A stretch of DNA of 64,000 nucleotides from Paenibacillus dendritiformis. Lineage in GTDB: Bacteria; Bacillota; Bacilli; Paenibacillales; Paenibacillaceae. Below, one piece after another: positions 26,537 through 34,653 of the stretch. The notes beneath the pieces were generated by a model that was not told the DNA's origin, searched no databases, and saw only the letters and a program-made list of their open reading frames with translations. The DNA lies in contig NZ_OX216966.1 in assembly GCF_945605565.1 (NCBI RefSeq), positions 919,001 to 983,000 of the forward strand, in the 5' to 3' direction. Each line of letters starts with the position of its first letter. The stretch's first letter is position 1. Both the position numbers and the translations under genes were made by a program.

Positions 26537-27529
26537 TTAGCGTATGAAATAATTCAAGCCCATTGCCTCGCGCACCTCGAGCATCGTTTCCTTCGCGGCG
26601 AGACGCGCCTTTTCCGTGCCTGCGATCATGATCTCGTCGATTGTTCCGGGATGCTTCAGATAGGCCGCTCTTCGTTCTCTCATCGGCTCAAGCAGATCGT
26701 TAATGCTCTGGGCAATTTTTTGTTTGCATTCGGCGCATCCGATGCGCCCCTTGGCGCAGCTGTCGTAGATCTCGTCGGCACCTTCCTTGCGGAACGCTTG
26801 ATGATAGCTGTATATCGGGCATACCACGGGATGGCCGGGATCGTTTTTATGGATGCGGGCCGGATCGGTTTTCGCCTTTTTGATTTTTTCCTGGACCTCT
26901 GCTGCTGTCGAATCGAGAGGAAGAGCATTGCCGAGGCTTTTGCTCATCTTATGATTGCCGTCCAGCCCGATGAGGCGAGGCACGTCGCCCACCAACGCTC
27001 GCGGTTCCGGCAAGACCGGCCGGTATAACTGGTTGAACCGGCGCACGATTTTTCTCGTCTGTTCCATCACAGGCAACTGATCTTCCCCGACAGGGACGAG
27101 CGTCGCCTTGCAAAAAGTAATATCCGCCGTCTGACTGACCGGATAGCCGAGGAAACCATAGTGCATCTCTTGGTAGCCCCGATCCTTGGCTTCGGATTTG
27201 ATCGTCGGGTTGTGGCGCAGCGAATTGACCGTGACGAACATCGAAAAATAGGCGGTAAGTTCCGCGATCTCAGGGATAAGGGATTGCACGAAAATGGTTG
27301 CTTTTTCCGGATCGATTCCGGCCGCCACATAGTCGAGTGCCACGTTGCGCAAATGGATCTGCAGCAGTTCTGGCTGCTCAAAATGAGTCGTCAGCGCCTG
27401 CACATCCGCCAGGATGAGGTAGGTGTCGAATTGGTGCTGCAGTTCGACCCGATTTTTGAGGCTGCCGGCGTAATGGCCAAGGTGAAGCTTGCCGGTTACG
27501 CGATCTCCCGTTAATATACGTTCTTGCAT
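26537..27529 (-). CDS. trpS: Tryptophanyl-tRNA synthetase
   Basis: 330 aa from the ATG at 27529, with AAGGAGG eight nt upstream; the frame open to 27589 includes an upstream extension not needed. Class I signatures are present: HLGH near residue 18 (HIGH equivalent in GKLHLGHYAGSLKN) and KMSKS in GNHKMSKSLGNAL. The Cys pair in GRIGCAECKQK is typical of part of the family. It charges tRNA-Trp in the cytoplasm. It is controlled by a T-box leader with a UGG specifier, and a Trp-rich ORF overlaps its ribosome binding site (separate entries). Confidence 0.95.
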   Translation of the reverse strand: MQERILTGDRVTGKLHLGHYAGSLKNRVELQHQFDTYLILADVQALTTHFEQPELLQIHLRNVALDYVAAGIDPEKATIFVQSLIPEIAELTAYFSMFVTVNSLRHNPTIKSEAKDRGYQEMHYGFLGYPVSQTADITFCKATLVPVGEDQLPVMEQTRKIVRRFNQLYRPVLPEPRALVGDVPRLIGLDGNHKMSKSLGNALPLDSTAAEVQEKIKKAKTDPARIHKNDPGHPVVCPIYSYHQAFRKEGADEIYDSCAKGRIGCAECKQKIAQSINDLLEPMRERRAAYLKHPGTIDEIMIAGTEKARLAAKETMLEVREAMGLNYFIR

Positions 27530-27593
27530 AGAGATTCCTCCTTGTGATTTGCCATACTTCTGTCGTACTAGAGAACCACCAGCCGTCATCCAT
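27378..27593 (-). CDS. Possible Trp-rich leader ORF overlapping the trpS start
   Basis: A 71-codon frame opens at the ATG at 27593, eight nt after an AAAGGGGG site, just past the T-box terminator. Its first 13 codons include three Trp (MDDGWWFSSTTEVW). The frame continues through the trpS Shine-Dalgarno (as codons for Thr-Arg-Arg) and about 150 nt into trpS in another frame. Only the first part looks meaningful. By analogy with the Trp-codon leader peptide of the Bacillus anti-TRAP operon, ribosome stalling at the Trp codons could alter access to the trpS site. This is inference and the ORF may be fortuitous. Confidence 0.35.
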   Translation of the reverse strand: MDDGWWFSSTTEVWQITRRNLYARTYINGRSRNRQASPWPLRRQPQKSGRTAAPIRHLPHPGGCAGADDSF

Positions 27594-27620
27594 GACCATC
27601 ACCCCCTTTGCCAAATAAAC

Positions 27621-27880
27621 AAAAAAACCCCGTCACCAAAGGACGAGGTTATCGTGGTACCACCTTCATTAATCGCCGCAGCGATTCACTCTTGCGCACG
27701 GAAGGAGCATCTTCCTTCGATACGCCTCTCAAGATAACGGAGAGAGAATCCCGGCCACGCCTACTCCCAGGTTCAGCGAAGCGACTCAGAAGCCCATTCG
27801 GCATCAGGCGAGGATCGGTTCACAGCAGCCACCGACTCTCTGGACCTCGATCTCCGATACGTACTTGCTCTTCTTCCATG
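27621..27880 (-). promoter_or_regulatory. T-box riboswitch (tRNA-Trp) of trpS
   Basis: The T-box core AATGAAGGTGGTACCACG reads leftwards at 27653-27670. The terminator CCTCGTC...GACGGGG with a T-run is at 27621-27647. A long structured stem I region lies to the right, containing AAGTACG and TGAACC-type elements. The specifier codon is most likely UGG at 27794-27796, within GCCGAATGGGCTTC, which fits tryptophan. Uncharged tRNA-Trp would stabilise the antiterminator and allow trpS transcription. Confidence 0.92.
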
Positions 27881-28075
27881 TCGTTAATTTGGATACATAT
27901 GTTGGACATGATTTTACACCGGTATGATGCCGGAGTCAATCCGGGACAAATTCTATTCCGCGTAAGCAGGATTAATCATTCGCTTTGGAGAATATATCAG
28001 GGCTGGATAATAAAGGATGCACCCGAGAGGATAGGTTAAAGCGATTGGACTTTTATTTCAGAGGAGGCGTGATCC

Positions 28076-28624
28076 ATGAATATTGTTGCGCTTGTCGGAA
28101 GTAACCGCACAGAGTCTTATAACTTGAAGCTGGCTGCTTATATGCAAAAAAGGTATCAGGAGCGAATCGATATCGATATCGTCAGCATCAAGGAGCTCCC
28201 CTTCTACAATCAAGATATTGAAAATAATGCGCCGGCCGAAGTTAAGGAATTCGTCCAAAGGGTAGGCGCGGCAGACGCCGTCCTATGGGTGACGCCGGAG
28301 TATAACTACTCCATCCCGAGCGTATTGAAAAATGCGATTGACTGGCTGTCCCGCGGGGAGAAGGTGTTGGTAGGCAAGCCGTCCTGGATCGTCGGCGCTT
28401 CGATGGGCACATTGGGAACCGTGCGGGCCCAGGAACATTTGCGCGATATTTTGTTCTCGCCGGGCGTGTCTTCTCCCCTTCTTCCCGGGAATGAAGTGTA
28501 TGTCGGCTCCGTTCATGAGAAGATTGACGATAGCGGGACATTGATTCATGAGCCGACCATCGCGTTTCTCGATTCGGTCGTCGATAATTTCGTGGCATGG
28601 TACAATAAGCAACACGCTAAGTAA
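28076..28624 (+). CDS. NADPH-dependent FMN reductase family protein
   Basis: 182 aa with AGAGGAGGCG before the ATG. Flavodoxin-like: the phosphate-binding loop GSNRTESYN near residue 8, the PEYNYSIPSVLKNAIDWLSR motif characteristic of NADPH-dependent FMN or azo reductases, and GKPSWIVGASMGTLGTVRAQEHLR. It should transfer electrons from NAD(P)H to FMN or quinone-like substrates in the cytoplasm. It stands alone, downstream of the leftward trpS leader. A CCAGGC...GCCTGG hairpin at about 28627-28659 follows. Confidence 0.88.
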   Translation: MNIVALVGSNRTESYNLKLAAYMQKRYQERIDIDIVSIKELPFYNQDIENNAPAEVKEFVQRVGAADAVLWVTPEYNYSIPSVLKNAIDWLSRGEKVLVGKPSWIVGASMGTLGTVRAQEHLRDILFSPGVSSPLLPGNEVYVGSVHEKIDDSGTLIHEPTIAFLDSVVDNFVAWYNKQHAK

Positions 28625-28659
28625 GTCCAGGCGCAGCGGTTCGGTTCGTGGCCTGGGCG

Positions 28660-28877
28660 TTGTTAATTTCTAATTGAGAATACTCAAGGCACTCGGAAAG
28701 GAAGGCGAGGGATCGCTTTTTTTTCTGGGTGCTTTTTCGTGATGGGTAGATAAAGAGAGAAGAGCCTATTTTTCCAAGCCTAAGAAAAAGATTGAGGGAG
28801 TATCCAATATTCGGGTTGGGTGATAAACTTAAGGAGATTAAGTTTCAAAGTGTAAAACAGATATAAGGAGTCTCTTT
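28660..28877. other. Spacer before the 28878 gene
   Basis: About 220 nt, AT-rich in its second half. GATAAACTTAAGGAGATTAAG near 28820-28840 includes a purine-rich stretch but no start codon follows it. Nothing else recognised. Confidence 0.4.
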
Positions 28878-29408
28878 ATGGAAAGGTATTATTACACTTG
28901 TCCATTGCTTAAAATGTCAACAGCTCCTATAGCAATCGAGGATGAGGGCGGTAATGCAGTCGGCTCTTTTCACCGAATATTTACGACGAGGGCAAATAAA
29001 GCATTAAGCTGGGTGGTTGATAACTGGCAATTGAGCTTGGAGGGGCGACATATACACTCGGAGCTGCATGTAAAAATTATGGATAGCAGCCCATGGCTTG
29101 GACGCAGAAAATGGACGATTACGACGATGCGTGAAGGCAGGGAAAGCTTGTCTTTTCTCAAGGATCGGTCGAAGATTGCCACACATCCCCGGTTGATATG
29201 GACGAATGAAGAGCATGAGTATGTCATAGCCAAAGATCCGCTGAACAGGACGACAACGATATCAGACTCCTGCAGCCATGCCGTTGTGGGTGAGATTGCA
29301 AAAGTTCCGGGAGGCAAGCTGAATCAACGGGAACTCGTAATCTATGAGAATGCGTTATGTCCGCTTGTGCTGCCTTGTATAGACCGTATCATGAAGACGA
29401 TATATTGA
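28878..29408 (+). CDS. Protein with a possible LURP-one/tubby-like fold
   Basis: 176 aa behind AAGGAGTCTC. The sequence shows alternating beta-prone segments (APIAIEDEGGNAVGSF, SELHVKIMDSSPWLGRRKW, ESLSFLKDRSKI) with the IED-x-GN-x-VG turn of the LURP-one/scramblase/tubby-like class, which is a weak match and needs a profile search. No signal peptide or membrane helix is seen, apart from a modestly hydrophobic terminus near LVLPCIDRIMKTIY. It sits alone between the FMN reductase and a DinB remnant. Function unknown. Confidence 0.5.
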   Translation: MERYYYTCPLLKMSTAPIAIEDEGGNAVGSFHRIFTTRANKALSWVVDNWQLSLEGRHIHSELHVKIMDSSPWLGRRKWTITTMREGRESLSFLKDRSKIATHPRLIWTNEEHEYVIAKDPLNRTTTISDSCSHAVVGEIAKVPGGKLNQRELVIYENALCPLVLPCIDRIMKTIY

Positions 29409-29425
29409 GTGACAAGGACTGAATC

Positions 29426-29691
29426 GATGAAATCATTGTTTCTCTATAGAGGTGTCGGCTCGGTACTCAAAACTCTTTTTCATATCGTTGATATCGAGTA
29501 CAGTTGGATCCGAGTGGTAGAAAATTAAAACGGTTATTGATCCCGATTATGAGGATTATATGAGCTTGGAGTCTGTGAAGGCATTGTCCGACGAATACCA
29601 TAAGGAAATCAGAGATGTCATCATGAATTGGTCTGGGCAAGGGAGCTGGGAGTTGAACCGCCTTCGGCCAATGTTATCGGGCGCTGTCTGA
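29426..29691 (+). pseudogene. DinB-family remnant
   Basis: The ATG at 29426 opens MKSLFLYRGVGSVLKTLFHIVDIEYSWIRVVEN, then stops. The next frame continues with DPDYEDYMSLESVKALSDEYHKEIRDVIMNWSGQGSW to a stop at 29691. Together this matches the DinB/YfiT-like metal-binding helical family, with a His in LFHIVDIEYSWIR. About 40 residues are missing after LFLY, and a frameshift lies at about 29525. The C-terminal third is also lost. It is a clear remnant of a stress-type thiol-transferase-like gene. Confidence 0.65.
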
Positions 29692-29722
29692 ATCGCAAAC
29701 TACATGAGTAAAGAGAAGTGAT

Positions 29723-30490
29723 ATGGTGGACAGAATGACGTCGAGAGAGGAAATTGCCGCCAAAGCGATAATGCTTAGAAATATGTATGTAAACGGCCTG
29801 TTGGGCGGAGAAGTGATGCCCGAAGATGCGAATCCAGGCTTGCCGAAAGATTCGGGTTTGAATTATATGTACTTCACCTTGCCCATGGCCTTGAATTATC
29901 AACGCAACTCCTACACGCTGTGGGAGTCGGCCCTCCATTCCTACATGGATGAAGCAACGGCAACAATCTATGAACCCCGGTTTGTGGCATCCATCGATGA
30001 AGATAAGCTGCGAGAGATGCTGACAAAATATAAAGTCGCGCTTCAGCCTGTGAAGCAATGCGCTGCCTGGATGACATTATGCCGCACCTTCGTTCGCCAT
30101 TTTGAAGGCGATATACGCAACTTGTTCATCATGTGCAACTGGAATATCCCACACATTCTCGACTATATCCAAAAGACCCATAAGAAAGAGTTCCCTTATT
30201 TAAGCGGTCCGAAAATAAGCAATTATTGGTTATATGTTCTTGCTAATTATACAGACGCTTCATTTTCCGAGCTGGATGCTCTCTCGATCGCACCAGACAC
30301 TCATGTCATCCAGGCGACCGTCCGCTTGCAAATGATTAAGGAAAGCGACTTGAAAAAGAACAACCTGCAGGAACTAGTGAATCACGCGTGGAAGGAGGCG
30401 CTGTCCGGGACAGAGCTGTCGCTTATCGATCTTCATACGCCGCTATGGTTATGGAGCCGCAACGGTTTTCGGGAACTGGTGGAGTGTTAA
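29723..30490 (+). CDS. Unrecognised protein, possibly HhH-GPD-like
   Basis: 255 aa with AGAGAAGTG upstream of the ATG. All helical, no signal peptide and no membrane segment. Residues 160-215 read SGPKISNYWLYVLANYTD...IAPDTHVIQATVRLQM, where the GPKI-x-N followed by a D-T-H-V motif recalls the helix-hairpin-helix and catalytic Asp region of DNA glycosylases of the HhH-GPD class. The end (IDLHTPLWLWSRNGF) is compact. The match is by eye only. I assign no function and flag it for a structure-based search. Confidence 0.5.
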   Translation: MVDRMTSREEIAAKAIMLRNMYVNGLLGGEVMPEDANPGLPKDSGLNYMYFTLPMALNYQRNSYTLWESALHSYMDEATATIYEPRFVASIDEDKLREMLTKYKVALQPVKQCAAWMTLCRTFVRHFEGDIRNLFIMCNWNIPHILDYIQKTHKKEFPYLSGPKISNYWLYVLANYTDASFSELDALSIAPDTHVIQATVRLQMIKESDLKKNNLQELVNHAWKEALSGTELSLIDLHTPLWLWSRNGFRELVEC

Positions 30491-30581
30491 TGCGCCTTAT
30501 TACGTGCTCGTGGCAAAATACTGCGATTATACAGTTTTTTCTTTCGTTAGAGGGTGTTTTCGGCAATATTCCTGCAAAAGT

Positions 30582-30749
30582 CAGGCTGTTAGAAAACCCC
30601 TGTTTTTTACGAAGGGGTGAAGATGTCCATTTACCTAATCAAAACTTGACACTCAAAGCGTTTTAAGTCGATTTTTTCTACTGAGAGACGAGATCCACCA
30701 TATAAAAAATGGAAGTGGAGAAAATTCCCACAGAATTCTCAACGGCCTG
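30582..30749 (-). repeat. 168-bp MITE-like element, unit 3
   Basis: Inverted relative to units 1 and 2 and nearest to unit 2. Its ends read CAGGCTGTTAGAAAA and TTCTCAACGGCCTG on the plus strand. Confidence 0.75.
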
Positions 30750-30905
30750 ATTTTACGGGATCCAAGAGACCGCTCGGATCCTGGGGGCATCATCGCCTCC
30801 AGGAGGTATCATCGCCTCGTTGCCTTCAGGAGGCATCGTTGCCTCTCGAGGCTTGAACGTGTGGAGGGAATTGCTGCTATTTTACAGGAATTTCGGCTCA
30901 ATGAG

Positions 30906-32277
30906 GTCAAGTCCAAATTTATGTGTAAATTCCTCAATGAGATTGCCAGAGCAAAAAGATGCCTAAGCTGCAGGCTTGTTTAGCTTCTTCCTCCACTCAT
31001 GGTACTCTTTCATCTCGATATACTTTTTCCCAGCAGACCACTTTTCGTCCTGCTCAATCAACAAGGCTCCAAAAAGACGAAGGACAGAGGCTCGGTTGGG
31101 AAAAATGCGAATGACGCGTTCTCGCCGCCGCAACTCGCCATTTAGACGTTCTACGGCATTTGTGGTGCGCGTACGTATCCGACAGGCAGCCGGAAGTGCC
31201 AAGATCGCTGTCGCATCGTCAAAGCCCTCTTCCAAGACCCTCATGGCTTTTGGAGCTTTATCTTCAAATGCTTCTTGTGTCCGTTTCAGCAGTGTACGGG
31301 CACTGGTCTCGTCCGCAGCTTCGTAGATGGCCCTTACATGGGCCTTCAATTCATCACGGCATGATTTAGGAGCAGCGTCCAGAATATTACGCATAAAGTG
31401 GGTTTGACACCGTTGCCAGGTTACGCCTTGGAAATGTTGCCGAATCGCACTAACCAAACCACCGTGATGGTCGCTTGTAATGACATCAACACCGTGCAAC
31501 CCGCGACTTTTGAGGTGCGTAAAGAAAGCCCCCCACGTTGCTGCTGACTCGGTATCATCTACGGTAAGTCCAAGCAGTTCCCGATAGCCCTCCGCATTAA
31601 TCCCTGTGGCAATCATCACGCCACGTGAGCGCACACGGCCGTCTTCCCGGACTTTGACGTACAGGGCGTCGACAATAAGAAAAGGGTAGGCCTTGTCCAG
31701 TTTTCGGTTATTCCACTCTTCTACGAGGGGATCCAACTGTTTGCAGAGCTCACTAACTGTTGATTTGGAGAACTCTGTCCCGCATAGTTCTTCGGTGATA
31801 TTGCTTACTTTTCGCGTTGACACACCATTAAGTACCATCTCCATCATGGCTAAGACAAGGGCCTGCTCGCTTCGTTGGTAACGAGCAAAGAGTTCCGTAG
31901 AGAACTGACCGTTGCGGAAACGCGGTACTTGCAGGGTTAATTGCCCCACCCGTGTTGTCAGCCGATGAGGGTACGTTCCATTACGGTAACCTGCACGCTC
32001 TTCTGAGCGCTCGTAGTGTCCTGCCTTCAACTGTTCCGTTGCCTGCGCCTGCAAAACTTGATTCAAGATAGATTCTAATAAGGTCGCTATCCCCTCATCT
32101 CTTGATTCGGATAAAAACAGTTGATGCAAAAGTTGTGAATCTAGGGTAATCTGGTATTGAGTCATAGCTAGATCCTCCTTTGGAATGTTGTCTCGACAAC
32201 CTCATTCTATACGAGGATCCTTGCTATGGCTCTACTTTTTTGCCATTTTCTTTTTACACAATTATATGGACTTAGCT
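30906..32277 (-). mobile_element. IS256-family insertion sequence with 9-bp target duplication
   Basis: About 1.37 kb. Flanked by the direct repeat CTCAATGAG at 30897-30905 and 32278-32286. The ends are imperfect inverted repeats of roughly 25 bp sharing AAGTCCA and TGTGTAAA. It carries one transposase gene. The element sits inside copy B of the repeat module, and the uninterrupted target exists in copy A. Confidence 0.9.
30963..32165 (-). CDS. IS256-family transposase
   Basis: 400 aa, full length. The DDE residues are in LIVDALYVKV (Asp), VITSDHHGGL (Asp) and AVERLNGELRRRERV (Glu), with the family hallmarks CQTHFMRNILD and RGLHGVDV. AAGGAGGATC precedes its ATG. It mobilises the element described above by a copy-out mechanism common to this family. 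No frameshift or stop was seen, so it is potentially active. Confidence 0.95.
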   Translation of the reverse strand: MTQYQITLDSQLLHQLFLSESRDEGIATLLESILNQVLQAQATEQLKAGHYERSEERAGYRNGTYPHRLTTRVGQLTLQVPRFRNGQFSTELFARYQRSEQALVLAMMEMVLNGVSTRKVSNITEELCGTEFSKSTVSELCKQLDPLVEEWNNRKLDKAYPFLIVDALYVKVREDGRVRSRGVMIATGINAEGYRELLGLTVDDTESAATWGAFFTHLKSRGLHGVDVITSDHHGGLVSAIRQHFQGVTWQRCQTHFMRNILDAAPKSCRDELKAHVRAIYEAADETSARTLLKRTQEAFEDKAPKAMRVLEEGFDDATAILALPAACRIRTRTTNAVERLNGELRRRERVIRIFPNRASVLRLFGALLIEQDEKWSAGKKYIEMKEYHEWRKKLNKPAA

Positions 32278-32525
32278 CTCAATGAGTCCACATCCCGAGG
32301 AATTGCTGCAAATCTACATCATTTATGGCCCTTTTGCTTCAAGTCGGAGCGACACGGGTGAAATTCCTGCAGTTTTGCAGGATTCCCTTTCTGGTAAAGT
32401 CGTCCATATCGAATTGCTGTATTTGCGCAGGATTTCGCTTACCGAATAGAAGTGTCTGGAGAAATCGTGTAGTTTTGCGGATTTCACCTACCGGATAGCC
32501 GTGTCTAGGGAAATGGTGCAGTTTT

Positions 32526-32694
32526 CAGGTCGTTGGAAAACCTCTGTTTTTTACGAAGGGGTGGAGATTGTCCATTTTCCTACTCAAAACTTGGCACGCA
32601 TAGCGTTTTAAATCGATTTTTTCTACGGAGAGACGAGATCCACCACATAAAATATGAAGTGCCAAAATATCCCTTGGACTTTCTCAACAGCCTG
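32526..32694 (-). repeat. 168-bp MITE-like element, unit 4
   Basis: 169 bp, inverted, closest to unit 1. It is bounded by CAGGTCGTTGGAAAA and TTCTCAACAGCCTG on the plus strand and has the internal landmark TACGGAGAGACGAGATCCAC. Confidence 0.75.
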
Positions 32695-33001
32695 AAAAAT
32701 ACATGATACTGCCCTTGGAATCTCAATTCAGGAAGAAATGGAGTAGAATTGATGTTTATTTGCAGGATTTTTTTATCCGAATAGGGGAGCTGGGAAAAAT
32801 ACTGTAAATTTTCAGGATTTAGGGCGTTTGTTCGAGGTTCAGCAACAATTTTTTTTGACTACAAATTTTACTTCAATCAAAAATGTTTACCATATACAAA
32901 AGTTTTTCGATAAGATACAATGAGGAGGAGTGGAAACCGGGTCTGACGGCAAGCGTGGCCGTCGGAGATTTCAACAGATTGAATCGGCGGAGGGATGAGA
33001 G
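32695..33001. other. Spacer upstream of the HTH regulator
   Basis: The first 140 nt hold more degenerate TTTGCAGGATTT/TTTTCAGGATTT segments of the repeat block. The rest, with AT-rich GATAAGATACAATGAGGAGG near 32911, probably holds the promoter for the gene at 33002. No gene is supported. Confidence 0.45.
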
Positions 33002-33679
33002 ATGACGATTGCGCAGGAAGCCCGCCTGCTCAAGCAGCCCACGCGCAGAGACATCCTAACGATGCTGAAGCAGCAGGGGCCCATTGGCATTCAACCGCTG
33101 GCGGATCAGCTGAATCTGACGTGCATCGCGGTCCGCAGGCATTTGTACGATCTGCAGAAAGGCGGATATGTCCGCATTCAATTGACCCGCCCCGCCATCG
33201 GCAGGCCGGCCTATCTATATAGCTTGTCGGCGAAGGCAAGCGCGTTGTTCGTGAACAAGTATGACGCGCTTGCGCTGGACTTGATTGAAGAGATGCAGGC
33301 CATGGCCGGCGATACGTTCGTGGAGCGGTTGTTCGAGCGGCGGAAGCAGAAGTTGATGCAGCAATATGCGAACTTGCTGGAGGGACAGAAGCTGGAGCAG
33401 CGGGTGCAGGCGCTGGCTGATATTCAGGACAAGGAAGGCTATATGGCCCGGTGGGGACACAGCTCGGATGAATCGTTCTGGCTGGAAGAGGCCCATTGCC
33501 CGATTGCGCAGGTGGCCGCCAAGCATTCCCCGCTCTGCCAGTGCGAGTTGGCTTTGTTCGCAGATATTCTGAAAGCCGATGTGGAGCGGACGGAATGTAT
33601 GGCGGAAGGCGGGCGCAAATGCATGTTCCGCATTACCGGGAAGCCAGCAGTCCCTTCCGGTCAAGAAGGCGAAGAATGA
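33002..33679 (+). CDS. ArsR-type winged-HTH regulator with C-terminal Cys cluster
   Basis: 225 aa. The N-terminal winged helix-turn-helix (RRDILTMLKQQGPIGIQPLADQLNLTCIAVRRHLYDLQKGGYV) is like COG2345 regulators. The C-terminal part has C-x12-C-x-C-x17-C-x7-C (HCPIAQVAAKHSPLCQC to ECMAEGGRKCMF), a cysteine layout of the kind that binds Fe-S or zinc in SufR-like regulators. GAGGGATGAGAG precedes the ATG. It is followed 48 nt later by the J-domain gene in another frame. A role as a redox or metal-sensing repressor is inferred from the cysteines only. Confidence 0.8.
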   Translation: MTIAQEARLLKQPTRRDILTMLKQQGPIGIQPLADQLNLTCIAVRRHLYDLQKGGYVRIQLTRPAIGRPAYLYSLSAKASALFVNKYDALALDLIEEMQAMAGDTFVERLFERRKQKLMQQYANLLEGQKLEQRVQALADIQDKEGYMARWGHSSDESFWLEEAHCPIAQVAAKHSPLCQCELALFADILKADVERTECMAEGGRKCMFRITGKPAVPSGQEGEE

Positions 33680-33727
33680 AGAAAAGAGATTTCAGACGGC
33701 GTCGCCTGGGTCGAGGTGAAGAAGGAT

Positions 33728-34504
33728 ATGCAGAGCGGCAGAGAAGATGACTACATGGAAGGGGCCCAGTTCGCCAATCTGGACGATTCGAGTGGCATTA
33801 CGGTGACCGAACCTTATATCGTAGAGTTCGTCCGGGCCTTAATGAGCTTGAACAGGGATTGGCAGAACAAAGTGAAGGCCGGCACCATCAAGCTGCAATT
33901 TGCCGTCCAGATCGGGTCGAGGCTGAACGAAGAGCAGCAGGAACGATTGATGGAGTTCTTGCAGGAGGTGCCGGTGCCGGAGAAGGAGATGGGCAAGGTG
34001 CTGCATGCGTTCGCATTGGAAATGCCGGAATGGGCGGTACGGCAACTGTTGCGAATCTACAGGCTGGCAGACCGCATGAAGGCGACCCTCATCATGTATA
34101 ACGATCTGATGGAGCAACTGGAGCAGATGATGAGGGAATTCGAATTCGAGTTCTGGGAAGGCGGCCTCCCGCGCGAGGAGGAGAGGCTGGAGGCAACCCT
34201 GGAGCACATGCATCATAAGCTGTCCGAGCTGGCTGCTCAGGCTCCGCGCCGGGAGAAGTCGTATAACCGCTCTTACGGCGATAGCTCCTCGAACTCATGG
34301 GAGCATCGCCAGAACGGGGCCATGTCCTATCATGTGCTGATCGGCGTGCCTGAGGAGGCGGATGACAAGCAGGTGCGGAAGCAGTCGAAAAAGCTGCTGA
34401 AGCTGCTGCATCCCGATCATGGAGGCAGCGCCTATCTGTTCGACTGGGTGAAGAAAGCATACGATGCTTATAGCGCCAACGGCGAAGCGGACAAGAAAGG
34501 GTAG
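33728..34504 (+). CDS. J-domain protein with N-terminal helical region
   Basis: About 258 aa. The start is uncertain: ATG at 33728 or a GTG at 33716; AAGGAT and GAGGTG sites are nearby. Residues 1-190 are helical and acidic with no known domain. The last 60 residues form a J-domain (YHVLIGVPEEADDKQVRKQSKKLLKLLHPDHGGS) with the diagnostic HPD. J-domains stimulate DnaK-type ATPases, so the protein is probably a co-chaperone for an unknown client. It has no zinc-binding repeats, hence not canonical DnaJ. A terminator follows at 34513. Confidence 0.82.
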   Translation: MQSGREDDYMEGAQFANLDDSSGITVTEPYIVEFVRALMSLNRDWQNKVKAGTIKLQFAVQIGSRLNEEQQERLMEFLQEVPVPEKEMGKVLHAFALEMPEWAVRQLLRIYRLADRMKATLIMYNDLMEQLEQMMREFEFEFWEGGLPREEERLEATLEHMHHKLSELAAQAPRREKSYNRSYGDSSSNSWEHRQNGAMSYHVLIGVPEEADDKQVRKQSKKLLKLLHPDHGGSAYLFDWVKKAYDAYSANGEADKKG

Positions 34505-34512
34505 CGGAGTGA

Positions 34513-34547
34513 GGAGAGACGGCAATGAGGCTGTCTCTCCTTTTTTT
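34513..34547 (+). terminator. Terminator of the J-domain gene
   Basis: GGAGAGAC and GTCTCTCC arms, a 12-nt loop, then seven T. Confidence 0.85.
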
Positions 34548-34653
34548 ATGCAGGGCGATAACCCGAGATCCGTTTGAGTATTTTTACATAATCTACTACA
34601 ATATGTGACAAGACGAAGGGAAGGCAGCAGGTTCCCTCCCTGGACATAAAGAG

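Larger units (their letters stand above)
30582..32694 (-). repeat. Repeat module copy B, inverted and split by IS256
   Basis: Reverse-complement copy of 10456-11136, interrupted by the IS256 element at 30906-32277. Joining the flanks at the duplicated CTCAATGAG recreates the module seen intact in copy A, where the empty site reads CTCATTGAG on the plus strand. It contains two 168-bp units. Copy B has an extra ~55-nt palindromic segment (about 32455-32512) absent from copy A. Confidence 0.85.
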
